A stretch of 64,000 nucleotides of DNA, from NCBI GenBank assembly GCA_008933995.1, contig WARS01000013.1, positions 12,535,808 through 12,599,807 on the forward strand, written 5' to 3'. A program made the translations under genes and the position numbers. This DNA is from Datnioides undecimradiatus. Its lineage: Eukaryota; Chordata; Actinopteri; Lobotiformes; Datnioididae. Of this stretch, positions 28,656 to 40,556 are shown piece after piece (positions within the stretch are counted from its first letter, which is position 1; each line of letters begins with the position of its first letter). Under the pieces are notes generated by a model. The model was not told the DNA's origin. It did not search any database and worked only from the letters and a program-made list of their open reading frames with translations.

Positions 28656-31630
28656 CTGGAAAGAAAAATCAGACAGTTACTCAGACAGGATAGATGATAC
28701 AGCAGCATGCTAGTTGCAGTCTTACCATGAGGTATAGTCAGTAGCATGTTTTGATACATCCAGTATGTAGTATCTGGAGTTTGCTGGGTTGTTAAGCAGT
28801 GATAAATGTTTAAGCCAGCTGGGACGTGAAGTCCCCTAAAAGTTGTTGGACAAATGTTAGTTTGAATATCAAGAATCAAAAGATTCAAAGATTCCAGAAA
28901 AGCTGATGGATCTTCTGTTGAAACTGTTTCTTCAGTTGCACCCAGGCCCAGAATGCACTTGAACTCTCTGCATGCCATTATCCACTATTGCAAAGATTAC
29001 CATGTGGCCAGATATATTACCTTACTGGATTTGGACAGACATGGTCATTGATCCAAGAAGGACACAGAGACAGTATATAAGTGACACAATCATCAGTGTT
29101 GTTTAAATATGATAGTACTGCAGCTGTGGAGTGTCAAAGCTTGGTTGACATTTGGGATCTTTCAAACAGGACTAGTCCATGAAGAAACTGTTATACAGTA
29201 TGTTGTACTAGATGAGAGATTGTTGACTGCAGCATGCAGCCAAGCCATCTTGTTCCTCAGTTGTTGGCACAGAGAGACAGCAGTTCTCTAATTTTGGCAT
29301 CAGACCAATTTACAGTCATTTTTACAAAAGTCGTGTCGCTCCCCAGTGTCCGTGTCCCACTGCTTTAAAATGATCTCTGTGGCTCAGCATATTAAAAGTG
29401 CCGTCTGGAGTTTTCTTCTAAACAATCAGAAGTTATGTTTGCATTCACTTTGTGAAGTGTTTCTCATCAGCTCACACTGTGTGTATCCTTGAGGTCTAAT
29501 TAACTTCGTAAGTGCATTTCATTCATTATAAAGCTTTTGAAAAGACTTTTTTTTTTAAAAAAAGCTTTGATTTGTGCATAGCTTACATCCATTTTGCTTC
29601 TTCGTAAGCATATTTGTTGCCATGTCGCTACATTTGTTGGCTCTTTTCTGCCACCAACTGTTGATCAGCAGTTGTATGAATCCTACGACAGGATGTGGAT
29701 TTGTGCATGATGCAAACAAAAAATGTGAACCCACTTCTAAAACTTTGCTTCACAGCACTACTAAATATTAAAATAAGAAATTACAGAGGGCGTGTTTCTG
29801 TTCAACCACAAGGCAAATATGAGATAGAATTGTCAGAGCATTTCGGAAATACAGTGCCAGCGTGTCGTCAACAAGTTTATTAGTGCTGTTAAGGCTTTTG
29901 TAATATCAAGCACAGGAGAGAGCAGCTACAGGTGTGTACCCCTGCTTCATGCCAGCCCTCTGAGGCCTGAGTTTTCAGTGCCAAATACGTAAAGCTCATT
30001 ATCACTGTTGAGTTAGTAATGAGGAAAAGAAACATTAAAGTTGCTTATTTATTTAGCTAAAAGAACCTGTTTTCATTTTGGTCTGTTAATGATCAAATGA
30101 TTTCATTGCATTTGAAACAAGTTTTAAAGTGTTTTAACTGAAATAATACAAAAGGGAACCCCCAAAGTCGATTAAAGTCGATGTCTCTTTGTTCTAAAAC
30201 TGGGATACTTGCCAGTTGTAGAACAAGGCATCTTGCAAGAGAAAAAGTCAACTTGTATAAAACACTCCCTCCGAAAAATGTAACTTGCAAACTGCAGCAC
30301 ATGTTAACTTCCAACAATCAAAAGAATATCAGAAAAAAAAGACACTCTGACGACATTTTACACAAATGCAGCAGAAACAATGTCCCTGCAGAGTGAAGAA
30401 GAAGAAAAAAAACTTTTTTTGGCACTTTCATTCCTGAGTCACATTGATCTCACCCCCATGTCTCCCCTCTCTCCCCACTTCGTCTTACACAAGTACTGAC
30501 ACCAGCCCAGATCCAAAGAAAATAGAAGCAAGCAGCACATCAGAGACTCGTTCCTGTCACTGAGGAATTGAACGATCTCTGAAATAAGCCCAACTTCCTC
30601 CCTGCCACCTGGCCCCTGTCGTTCTGTGGTGACAGTTTGTTCTTTTGAGGTTATCTTCAAGGCTGCGAGCTGGAGAAAATGTGCTTGTCACCTAGGTGGT
30701 AGAAACATGATGCTTCTCTTCCCGTGTGGAAAAAAAGAGGGAAAGGGTATGGAGCTAAGGTAGATTCTGAAAGAGACGGCAGAAACGGAGAAAGACAAGG
30801 AAAGGCATCCCTTCTGAGCAATCTATATATGTAGTGTGGTTTTAGTGCACGCTGTGTCACTTTAATAAAGTACCAGGAACTGTCATCATGCTGGCTCAAA
30901 GTATTTGCCATCATTTTCTTTCAAATCCTAACTCACAGCTGCATCAAAGGACGCAGATGCTCAGATCCTTGAATGGCCCCTTGAACTCTCAGAACAATAT
31001 ACACTCCAAAACTAATCTGGCAGAGAAATCTTCAGCTACTATTCTAAGGCATCTTTAATGAACATGACTCATCTTCAGTAATGGAGGAGCATATAATTGA
31101 GGGGAAAAAAGGAGCCTGTATTTGACACTGAACAATTCTTCAGCACCAATTACTCAGTTCTGTCTGTGATCTCTTGCCAGGGACGAAAATAGATGATGTT
31201 TTAGTCACCTGGACAAGCTTGTTAATGAGAAAGAATTGATTCTTTGATGTTTTTAATAAATTATCTGCACCTTAGGTACCACCTACGCAGAGGAAATGCA
31301 GTGAACAGGGTTTATGAGGGAAGTGCTGTATATATAGAGAGATGGAGGGAATTTAAATTGTGGAAGCATCTCTCTCTGTCTCCACACTCCTTCATCCATC
31401 TTTACAGCATCTTTGACATATTGGATTCTTGTTTCCCCTCCTGCAACACTTCAAGTCTACTTTCCCTTGCTGCCTGTTATTCTCCTCTCCTTCATTTCTC
31501 CTCCTGTCCTCCTCTCCTGTCACTTTTCCTCTTTTGGTTTCCTTCCTTCTTTGTAGTCTGTTGCTTCCAGAGCAGAGTGCGTGTTCGTATGGAGAGGTGG
31601 ATTTGTTCAAGGATACCTGAAATGCTTACT

Positions 31631-31701
31631 GTCACCAGAGACTCAACTGGGTCCTGGTTCTTGAAGGACAGTCAGCCTAATCACTGCACCACCTTGTCGC
31701 C
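31631..31701 (-). repeat. Degenerate tRNA-derived SINE head
   Basis: On the minus strand ggcgacaaggtggtgcagtg followed by attagg resembles the head of fish tRNA-derived SINEs, with an A-box-like tggtgcagtgattagg. After caagaaccaggacc comes cagttgagtctc, a decayed B box (consensus ggttcgagtc). Box spacing is as expected. The copy is old and partial. Confidence 0.5.
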
Positions 31702-33694
31702 AGCAAGCAAAGTTGGAAGGTGGATGTGTTTTTTCTTCTTGTGTGACTGCATGTTTGCAAGATATTTTTAAAGGTTACTAAAAGGCCTGACTATGTTATG
31801 GTTGACAGATAGCCTTTGGCAATGATTCAGATCTGGAATTTCTGAGTGTTGTTTCCTAGCAATAACAAGGGATACTTTTCCAATGACAAATTTTGTGTAA
31901 CAACCGTGCTCAGTCCAGTTCAGCCTCTATTCAGTGTAACAGCAGAATATCATTTGACTGTAAAAATGAATATTGTAATTTATTTTTCTATTTAATATAA
32001 AGTTATTATGTTACTCAAATCATAAATCCAGTTCTTTGTAATAGTGGTCACATTACCATACAACATTACCATACAAAAACTAATTATATTGTTCAAAACT
32101 TGGTGCCAATGTAATACAAGAGGTTAAAATTAAAATCTGTATTCTTTACCTTACTGTATGAAAACGCTTGAGATCATTTAGTTATTAAGGTAAGATGAGG
32201 CTGTGAGTCCCTTCACTCTTCAGTAAAAAGAGGAAGTACACCATTATTCCTATTGCTCCTATTATTCTTAAATATAATGATATTGTACTTGGTCTGTTAA
32301 GGAAGAATTTCTAAAGCAGTTATTTTTAATGAGAATTGTTTCATTTGGATGATCCACTTAATGAGATCAGGGATACTGTAGGTACAAATGTATCACACTG
32401 GTACATCTCTAATGTTAATCTGACATGCAGCTTTTGGATACGTTGTTCATTAGGTGATCAGGTAGTATTCGATGAATATGAATTTTATGAAACAAAATTG
32501 CCCAATGTAACTAAAATGCTTATAAAGCTGCAGGATAATACCTGCAAGACCACAATGACAAAAGTTTTGAGATGTGTTATGAAGCGTAACTAGTTTTGAG
32601 TGAGTTACAGATTTTGTGGTTTGATATACTTTTCAATCCACTGTGGCAGAGTACATAAAAGACTTTCAACCTCGGAAACCTTTTCTTTTTTCTTTTCCAA
32701 ACAGCACTTTACATCAAACACACACACAAACACACACAAAACGCCAAACGATTTAACACCAAAATGACCCTTTTATAAATAAAGTCTGTGAATGAACAGG
32801 GTACACACTCAGCGCAAATGTGCAAAAGTGCAGCTGACAGTAAGATCTTTACAGTTGGTTTCATGCACATCCCACAGGGACCATAGTTGTTCTACCAAAG
32901 ACTGACCAAGAGAAACCTTGAAACTGTAATGAAAAATTAGTTTTTCCATCTTCTGACTTGAGTTGCATAGATACAAGACTGAAGTGCACTGTCTCCCAAA
33001 TACTCTAAGTACAGACAAAGAATAAAATCATAAGACTTTAAATTGAATCTCAGATTTCTATTAGAGTAAATGGTACTTTGTTCCAGCAGGAACAGAGAGC
33101 AGCACTAATATTCAAGTGCCTATATGCTGATGGTTATTTGTCTAGTTCAAGAGAGGAGTCTTCCTCCCTTTGTTCCTTTACCGATGTCAGTTGGGACAGC
33201 AGATTAGCCCTTTGTTTGAACTTCTCCTTTTGCTCTTTGATGCATCCAACGAGAGGAACATGCAGAAACTAAAGCACTGATCTAATTAGAGCAAAGTAAA
33301 TCAGTAGTAGGTCATCCCCTGACATACTTGAGTGGACTAGTACTCTAAACACATAGATCTGCTTCGATGTCTTCTCCAATATGTGTTGGACTAAGACTTG
33401 GAGTAAGACTGAGCCAACCTAGATAACGAGCAGTTGGAGCCACAGGCTCTGCCCTGCTAATACAACAGCATTAATAACATACCAATGTTTCTTATAGAAG
33501 TGATCTGTATCTTGTATCTTGTGGAAGTTTAACTGTTTAGGGTAACATAATCTTGCAGACTATATCGAATACTGAGACTCTAACCCTGGAAACAAAGTGT
33601 CACAAAAAGTTCTCCAGAAGTAAGAAGACAGCACTCCCCCTTCAGGTTATTAAGTAGTTCAGGTTATAAGTACGTTTCCATCCAAGTTATTTTA

Positions 33695-33723
33695 CACTAC
33701 TCACAATAAGTTAGGGATATTGT
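33695..33723 (+). repeat. Left inverted repeat of second Tc1-like element
   Basis: Twenty-nine bases starting cactactcacaataag, perfectly matched by the reverse complement at 34859-34887; flanked outside by TA. Confidence 0.9.
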
Positions 33724-33792
33724 GAGAGACTCAGTGGATGTCATACATACGGTGTTTGTTTCACTTCAGAGATTTTTGGGATAGGGAGGCAA

Positions 33793-34683
33793 TTGTATTG
33801 GGGTGATAGACACAGAACTACTGGCAGAGTTCGTGACAGACCCAGGAGTGGAGCCCCACGAGTGACAGACCAGTACCTAAGGACCTATGCACTCAGACAT
33901 CGTTATGCAACTGCCACACAGCTGCAGGCCCGTTTACAAGATGTGAGGGGTACTAGGGTTTCCAGACAAACCATTCGCAACCGACTCCACCGCCTTGGCT
34001 TGAATGCCAGACGACCGTTGCAGGTGACTCCACTGACACCAAGACACCGCTGTGAACGTTTGCAGTGGGCACAAGACCATGTGACCTGGACAATGCAGCA
34101 GTGGTCTACCGTCCTGTTCACTGATGAGTGTTGGGTCACCTTGCACAGAAATGATGGTCGTCAGCGTTGCTGGAGAAGGCGAGGTGAGCGATACGCCGAG
34201 GTCAACATGGTCCCCAGGGTTTGCTTTGGTGGAGGAGGTGCAACAGTCTGGGCAGGCATCACCAGTCAGCGCAAAACAGATTTGGTTATTGTAGATGGCT
34301 CAGTCACTGCACGTTCTTACCTCAGAGACATCATAGAACCCATCATCATCCCCCAATTCTGCCAGCACACCCCCAACTTTCTGTTCATGGATGATAATGC
34401 TCCACCACATCGTGCCAGAATTGTCACAGCTCGACTTCAGGAAGTCGGAGTGCCTCATATGGTATGGCCAGCAATGTCCCCTGACCTGAACCCCACAGAG
34501 CACGTCTGGGACCAGCTGAAGCAGAGACTGGATGATCGTACCCCACCCCCACGTGACCTGGCAGAACTGTGTGTAGCACTTGTGGAAGCATTGCCTCAGA
34601 ACAACATCATGAGGCTAGTGAGGAGCATGAGACGTCGCTGTCAAGCTGTCATTGTGGCAAATGGTGGAAACACCCGCTACTGA
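33793..34683 (+). pseudogene. 5'-truncated Tc1-like transposase (DD34E intact)
   Basis: An open frame of 296 codons with no stop inside, ending NGGNTRY as in this Tc1-like family. Its first in-frame ATG is only at residue 101, so there is no sensible initiator; the frame opens in [15 protein letters not shown], which in full copies follows the first helix-turn-helix. The second helix-turn-helix is retained ([16 protein letters not shown]). The catalytic triad is complete: D111 in LFTDECW, D201 in FMDDNAPPH and E236 in DLNPTEHVW, with the canonical 34 residues between D201 and E236. A short deletion is seen at VEALPQNN, where I recall a longer VEEW-ALPQNN. Loss of the start and of the first DNA-binding subdomain makes it a pseudogene in this copy. 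Confidence 0.9.
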
Positions 34684-34858
34684 CGTTGTCAATTTTTGTT
34701 ATTTGGGGCTATCCTTGTTATTGTCTAAATTTTTGGGGTAATAAATATTAAACTAATGAAAATGGTGTTTCTTCTCATTTATTATTAGTAATATCAAAGG
34801 GAACTTTTACTTATTTCATTAAAATTCAGACCAAATAGGAAAAGCACTCATGTAAATA

Positions 34859-34887
34859 ACAATATCCCTAACTTATTGTGAGTAGTG
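34859..34887 (-). repeat. Right inverted repeat of second Tc1-like element
   Basis: Perfect reverse complement of 33695-33723; followed by the TA target duplication. Confidence 0.9.
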
Positions 34888-35620
34888 TATGTGCTTTGTC
34901 AGTTTGCACATAAAAAATGACTGGAAACATTGAAAATGTGAAAAAAAAAATTAGTTCATAAAGGCCATATGTAACAAAGTGCAATAAAATACACTTAAAT
35001 CATGATACACATGAGACATTGGCATAAAGGCCATTAGCTAGGACAGCATGGCCATATAACACAATGATTTCAAATTCAAAGAAATCCTGAATTTAACTTA
35101 TGTAATGATGATTTTATTTTCAATACATAACTGTATAGCTTTCAGGGAAATTAATACAATTTTTTTTCAATAAATAATTTATTGTTAATTACAAATCATC
35201 AATAAAAATCAGGACATAAAGAACAATGTCCCTGCTGGGCACAAGACTTTTTGGGGGAATAAAGCTAAACTGAGGGGGAAGTCACCAAGGCCATCAGGGG
35301 TCGCAAGAAATTCCTGCTCTTCTGCTGTCGACAAACTGACGTTTAACAATTAAGAGGATTTGATTCCTATTTTGTTTAGACTTTGATGAACTGTATGTAA
35401 TAAGGTCTGATTTGCTTTAGTTGGCATGCTGGCACTTTTCAAATCACTGGAAGTTTTCCCTCAGTTGATGGATATAAACAGTAATTACATGGATCAAAAG
35501 CATTGAGAGCCTTTAAGAGCCGTGTTTGTTGCAAGAATACAGCTTTGATGATAACATACCATCACAGAGGTTGAAAAAAAAATATTTATTAGCGGGGCTC
35601 AAGAACTTTATTGTTTAAAG

Positions 35621-35640
35621 AGACAGACAGACAGACAGAC
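35621..35640. repeat. (AGAC)5 microsatellite
   Basis: Five perfect tetranucleotide units. Confidence 0.95.
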
Positions 35641-35832
35641 CGTCCCACTCCCCCTCATGGAAATATGGACACAAAAAAACAAGAAGCACTGACACACAAA
35701 GTTTATTCCTCGCCCACACACAAGTATGTAACCTGTTTATAGCGCTGTCTTGGTGATATTTCACGACTTGCAGCATTTCAGGCTGTTTCAGCTCCTGGCT
35801 TGTCACATTTTATTATACTCTAAGCGTATGCA

Positions 35833-35860
35833 TGTGTGTGTGTGTGTATGTGTGTATGTT
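35833..35860. repeat. GT-rich imperfect microsatellite
   Basis: A TG run interrupted by two A substitutions (tgtgtgtgtgtgtatgtgtg). Confidence 0.9.
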
Positions 35861-36572
35861 TGCATGGCACAGGAGTATTTTAGAAAGTGTCTTTGATGCC
35901 CAGCTCAGTCCCTTGTGTATGATTGGCTCTGACAGGGTACTGACCCCTTCTTGAGCTCATGTGTGATTGGCTGGCTCACACAATCTCCCCTAATATTTCC
36001 CAAGTATCTGGAGGCAACCCCGTACAATCATTAGACAACCACATCAGTCTCCCTGTTGCTGCCTGTCTGTGTGGGCTTTATCACAGCTTTCTGAGCACAC
36101 ACCAGGTTCTCTGCATTCTCAGTAATTAAGAGTTTGACTGCATTCAAAGATGATAGGACAAACACCTTTGAGAGAGAGACACACACAGAGTGAAGTGAGA
36201 AAAGAGGGAGAGGCAGAAAAATGCCACATGAAATATTTCGCGCCACAAAAGTAATCTGTCTGTCACTCCTTTTTCATCTTCACTTGCAGCTCCTTCATGA
36301 TTTAGCTTGTTTTCTTCCCCACACTGTCTTTTAAATGAGAGGCATGCAGATAAGCTGGGAGAAAAATGAATTCATATCCCCTCTGACACAACATGTCTAC
36401 ATTAATTATGTGCCAACTGGGAACAGCAGCCCATCATTATTTTAGATATTTAGTCAGCAGCATTTTCTAAGGCCAGAACGTAAAAGCAATACGATGATGA
36501 ACAGAGTAAATTATATTTGAATATATTTGTTAAATTGTCATTCAGATGTTCATCTTATTCTCTGATATCACA

Positions 36573-36600
36573 TTTATTTATTTATTTATTTATTTATTTA
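36573..36600. repeat. (TTTA)7 microsatellite
   Basis: Seven perfect TTTA units in the 9-kb copine intron. Confidence 0.97.
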
Positions 36601-37646
36601 GGCACCACTACCTTCTATCAACTGACCATTCACCAAGCCATGGTTCCCTTAAGCGTTTGTGTACATCATAATCAGTTTTCAATGAGAGCATGCAACTTAT
36701 ATGTTGGGTCCATGATTTCAGACAAAAGTAAACAAACATCTCTTGTCTAGCCAGTGAGGAATAGATTTTTCAGAAATTACAACTATCAAAAGCTGATTTT
36801 ATTAGCTGTGGCTAGTTATATAACTCAGTTGGCTCCACGAGTTGGTTGAAGACACTTTGACCGATTTTAGACTTTTCAATGCTTCTAGCTGACTCATTTT
36901 AAAAAAGCAACCTTGTGAATGGGTTTACACACATTATATGATGCTTAAAAGACTGAGGCTCAAATATATTACCTTCGTAAATGCAAAGCATTGCTCTTAC
37001 TACAGCTTCATTAAACATATGGATAATTTCCAGTTACAATTAAGCGCTTACTGAACAGTCTTTGATCCCTGTATGTTTAGAATACACACACCAGAGTAAC
37101 TAAATATAAATAGGTGTCTCAATAGCACATTTTATCACTGAGTTGTTATTATATCAGAGTAGAATAATGTTGACTACAGAAATACCACAAAGAGGTTGGA
37201 CCCTGCACATTAGAGTGGCTTGTGCGCTACTCTAGCAAAGATCAATACCACGGGATGTCCTAAGCACACAGCAGCAGAAATAATGTGACAGTGGGAAGAA
37301 AGGGAGGCTTAACACTGCACCGTGTTGAATTGGTATTGATTTTTGCTGGTCAAAATCATCGACATTGCAGGTGTAGTAATGGCTGTCAACCGAATGTAGT
37401 TTGTCAGTAAGATTAGGGGTCGTGAAGATGGTCGAAGGATTGAGCCACCAGAAATCAATGAGATGTCAATGGGGGCAACATTATTGACTAACCAAGTAAC
37501 ATAATTCAAGGTGTGTGTATGTGCAAGTATTTCTAAAGGTGTGTGAGGAGAAATGGAGGAAATAAATGGAACTGAATGCAGAGGAGAGGATAAATTGCAG
37601 ATGTGGGGGGAATCAGGTGGTGTGAGGAGCATTGCATGCGTTGTAC

Positions 37647-37751
37647 CTGTCGTAGTCTCCATTGCAGAGCGCCCGCACTGGGATGGTGAAAGGCTGCCAC
37701 ACTGGGTTTAATGTGTTCTTCACCACCTCTGTTTTATGGCAGATAGTAAAC
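37647..37751 (-). CDS. cpne5: Copine exon: middle of C2B domain
   Basis: Visible residues 57-90 with split codons at both ends. It encodes [18 protein letters not shown] followed by [16 protein letters not shown]. The KNTLNPVW motif is the classical C2-domain segment between the two calcium loops. The acceptor is cctctag and the donor gtacaa, which is weaker than the gtgag/gtaag donors of the other exons. AG at its end joins A of the next exon to give Arg91. The intron that follows is 9 kb and carries the second Tc1-like element. Confidence 0.96.
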
Positions 37752-39198
37752 CTAGAGGAGGAGGAGAAGTTAGGAAAAGATATGTTAGAAAAAACAGGCA
37801 GAGATAATTATTTGTTAATTATACAAGCCCTGGAGAGAGATAAATAAGGGGAGGAGCTTGCAGCTGAGGAAACAGAGCTGAGGAAACAGAGGCAACAGGA
37901 AAGACAATGTCAGATCCCACAGCCACAGGAGAGATGCTTTAAATAGGGCTGTACCCAGCTTTGTTTACCGCTTGGCCTGTCTCCCGGCTATATTGTGTTT
38001 TAGACCACAGAGAATAATTTAATATTTCAGTTTGGCTTTTTAAATTCGCTCCCTTGACCATGAGTCTAACAATCATATGCAAATGGATTTTTTCTGATAT
38101 CCTCGATGTTTCGCAGAACCAAGCCACATAAATTCCTATAAAATGCCCCCGAAATATCCTCTCGAAAAGCAACAATGCGTATCACTTCTTTTTTTTAAAG
38201 CCAAAGCCTTGGATTACTTGTGCTCCACTAAGTGCCTCGAGCCTTTCAAAGTCTTGTGGTTCTTTTAGCCACACAGGCCTCTAATTTGTACCCCCGTCTG
38301 GCACCAGCAAGAGATACTTGGGGATCCATTTCCCACCCTGTTATGTATGAAGAAAATACTGAGAAAAGCTAGGAGATGGTTAATGAAGCACTTGCTAAAG
38401 CATCTCCGTCTAGATAGGGCTGACGCTGCCACAACTGCACAGCCCCTCGGGAGGCTGAACAGCACTCTGGGAAAGCGTGAGGAGATGGGGGAATGTAATG
38501 CATCCCTACGTGAAATGCCTCAGAAACTAACTGTGTTTTTCTTATAGTCAGAAGATTTTTTTTTCTTGCTTTTATGCTCTCTACAGTAATTGCTTTTCTT
38601 TCTTATTTGCTCTCCTGGAGTCATTTATGTAAGACGAAGTCATGGGAGTTGTGGTTTTGTTGTGATACAGGATACTTGCCTCTGCATGCAGCCTCTTAAG
38701 TTGTGCACGCCTCAGTAACCACTGCAGCTCTCCTCTCATGCTATACATATATTCTCATCCCTCACTACTATACTGTACCTCCTCTAATGCTTCCTCTGTT
38801 TTTGTCTCTCCCTCTTTCCCAGATGATTTCCATTTGATTTTTTTATTATGTTACTGTGACCTTTATGGTATTGTACTTTAAAACTACATTTTCTCATGTC
38901 TTAAAACCAATTTTCCTGGCTCTCACAGGAGCTAATTTTATCCTGCTTTGAGACAGGAAACCTAATGTTGGACAGTGCCTTCTCACCATGGACTTGAGAT
39001 GCTTTGGTAACACAAAATTCAGCAAGTCTGCTTTTAAGTTTGGCATTTGTTTGGCAGTTAACTCCACTGTACTAGGACTACATCTCAGTGTGTCTCTGTG
39101 CTTCCTCAAACAGCAGTCCACTGACAGCACCAGCACCTCCAGCTGCTTTATCTTTTGAAACACTGAAATGACAAAACAAAGTCACACCAAGGACTCAC
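37752..39198 (-). other. Copine intron (1.4 kb)
   Basis: A phase 2 intron inside the C2B coding region. The small frames seen in it show no family similarity. No repeat is recognised. Confidence 0.9.
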
Positions 39199-39302
39199 GT
39201 TCCATCCTCATTGCTTCTGTAGAAGACCATGAAAGGGTCCGACTTCCCAAAGAAGTCCTTCTTGTCCAGCTTGTTGGCACAAAACTGCATAGTGGCACTG
39301 TC
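39199..39302 (-). CDS. cpne5: Copine exon: start of C2B domain
   Basis: Visible residues 22-55 plus two bases of codon 56. The exon opens with [20 protein letters not shown] and continues through [14 protein letters not shown]. This is the first strand and first Ca2+-binding loop of copine C2B; the Asp residues in LDKKD and KSDPF are the expected ligands. The acceptor is cctgcag and the donor gtgagt. Phase 0 in and phase 2 out (AC joined to G gives Thr), which fits the next exon exactly. No substitution of a calcium ligand is visible. Confidence 0.96.
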
Positions 39303-40510
39303 CTGCAGGGACACATGGAAATGTGGAGAGAGAAGTGTGAAACTAATTGGGGGGAGGGGGTATTATTTATATGGCCTATTTTGCTCTTCTTCCCCTACTT
39401 CCACCCTTTTATCTTCACAGCTTACAGTGGTACAGCAGATGGAGGCAGCTGTCTGAGCATCACACAGTAAGATAATGAATACTGCATGAATACCGTAGTC
39501 TACGCTTGTACCTGTGTGAGTGTAGGTGTGTGTTTACTCTAATTTGTTTTTGTTGGCATAGACTGAATATATTTTTCACAGAGAAGCTTTTTATATGATA
39601 TTTTATGAGTTTTCTTGTAGAATAAAGTATGTTATATATAACTACTGCAATAATAGCCACACTAGCAGACCTGTGAGGCTGCAATGGTCCTTACACATCA
39701 GAAAACCAATGGTCAAAGAGATGAAAAACACTGTCATTACACTATTGCTTATATCTTTACCACTAATGTGAATGTAATGTTTGAGGACACAACAGAATCA
39801 CCTTGTCTGACTCAGTTGACATCCAGAAATGTCTTGACTTTTCTGACATTGCTCTGCACCTTGTCTGGCTCAGCTGAGGTCCAACTGTACATTTATACTT
39901 GTTAGCATTTTGCATATTTCAGTGCCCTAGAGAACCATTAAGATCCAGACATATGCCAAACCAAAACAGTGAAGCAAAAGCGCTGCAGAGTGTGGTGTTG
40001 ATTCACACTGGCAGTACTAGTGAGTCATTTAAATTTATTTAATAAATAAAATAAATAAAAGCAGCACAATGTCAGGTATGTAACTGTTAGTGAACATGAC
40101 TGAGTAGAAGACCTAATGAATACTCTTATAATATTAGTTGTTATTTTTTTCTTTCATTTCAATCTCTTTTATGTCAGCTTGTCATATTACAGCCACAATG
40201 AGTCACCACCTAACTGCCGGAAACGATTAGTTTCAGCGGGAGTGTAAGAATAGTAGAACTCAGTGTCCTGTCCAGTACATCCTGACACATGAGCACACAG
40301 GTGCAGACACTGCACCTGCACACACCTTACACAAATACCCGTAAATGTATCTCAGCTGCTGGAAAAAAGTACAGAAAAAGATTTAGAGAACTATTAAATG
40401 AATTGTCACTTACTGAATAGTCACTTGCTTACATGGTCTCAATCTACGAACTCCTGGCAGTTAGCTTACTGCACACTCTTCCTCTATCTAGGCTATAAGC
40501 ACAGCCTAAT

Positions 40511-40556
40511 GTGTGTGTGTGTGTGTGTGCGCGAGCGTGTGTGTGCGTGTGTGTGT
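40511..40556. repeat. (GT)n microsatellite with CG interruptions
   Basis: About 45 bases of GT with a gcgcgagc interruption; alternating purine-pyrimidine sequence throughout most of it. Confidence 0.93.

Larger units (their letters stand above)
33695..34887 (+). mobile_element. Second Tc1-like element, short inverted repeats, in copine intron
   Basis: A 1193-bp insertion flanked by TA (33693-33694 and 34888-34889) with perfect inverted repeats of about 29 bases beginning cactactcacaataagtt. It belongs to a Tc1-like family different from the 6.8-kb copy: its repeats are short and without IR/DR structure, and its transposase is clearly distinct. It lies inside the 9-kb intron between copine exons 37647-37751 and 28614-28655, transcribed against the host gene. 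An AATAAA follows the transposase stop at 34740-34745. It has lost the 5' part of its coding region. Confidence 0.93.
28656..37646 (-). other. Copine intron (9.0 kb) hosting a Tc1-like element
   Basis: A phase 2 intron. It contains the Tc1-like copy at 33695-34887, a probable SINE remnant (31631-31701), an AGAC repeat (35621-35640), a GT-rich run (35833-35860) and a TTTA repeat (36573-36600). A pyrimidine-rich stretch lies at about 31478-31560. No coding exon is recognised. Confidence 0.9.

Noticed and set aside
29540-29570. T-run followed by an A-run flanked by aaagctttt, a possible hairpin
   Set aside because: Low-complexity A/T pairing with imperfect arms; expected by chance in this composition.
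31244-31771. 175-codon plus-strand open frame, the longest outside the transposases
   Set aside because: Its Ser/Leu/Phe-rich middle comes from a pyrimidine-rich stretch and its end runs into a SINE remnant; it lies in a copine intron on the opposite strand and has no recognisable domain.
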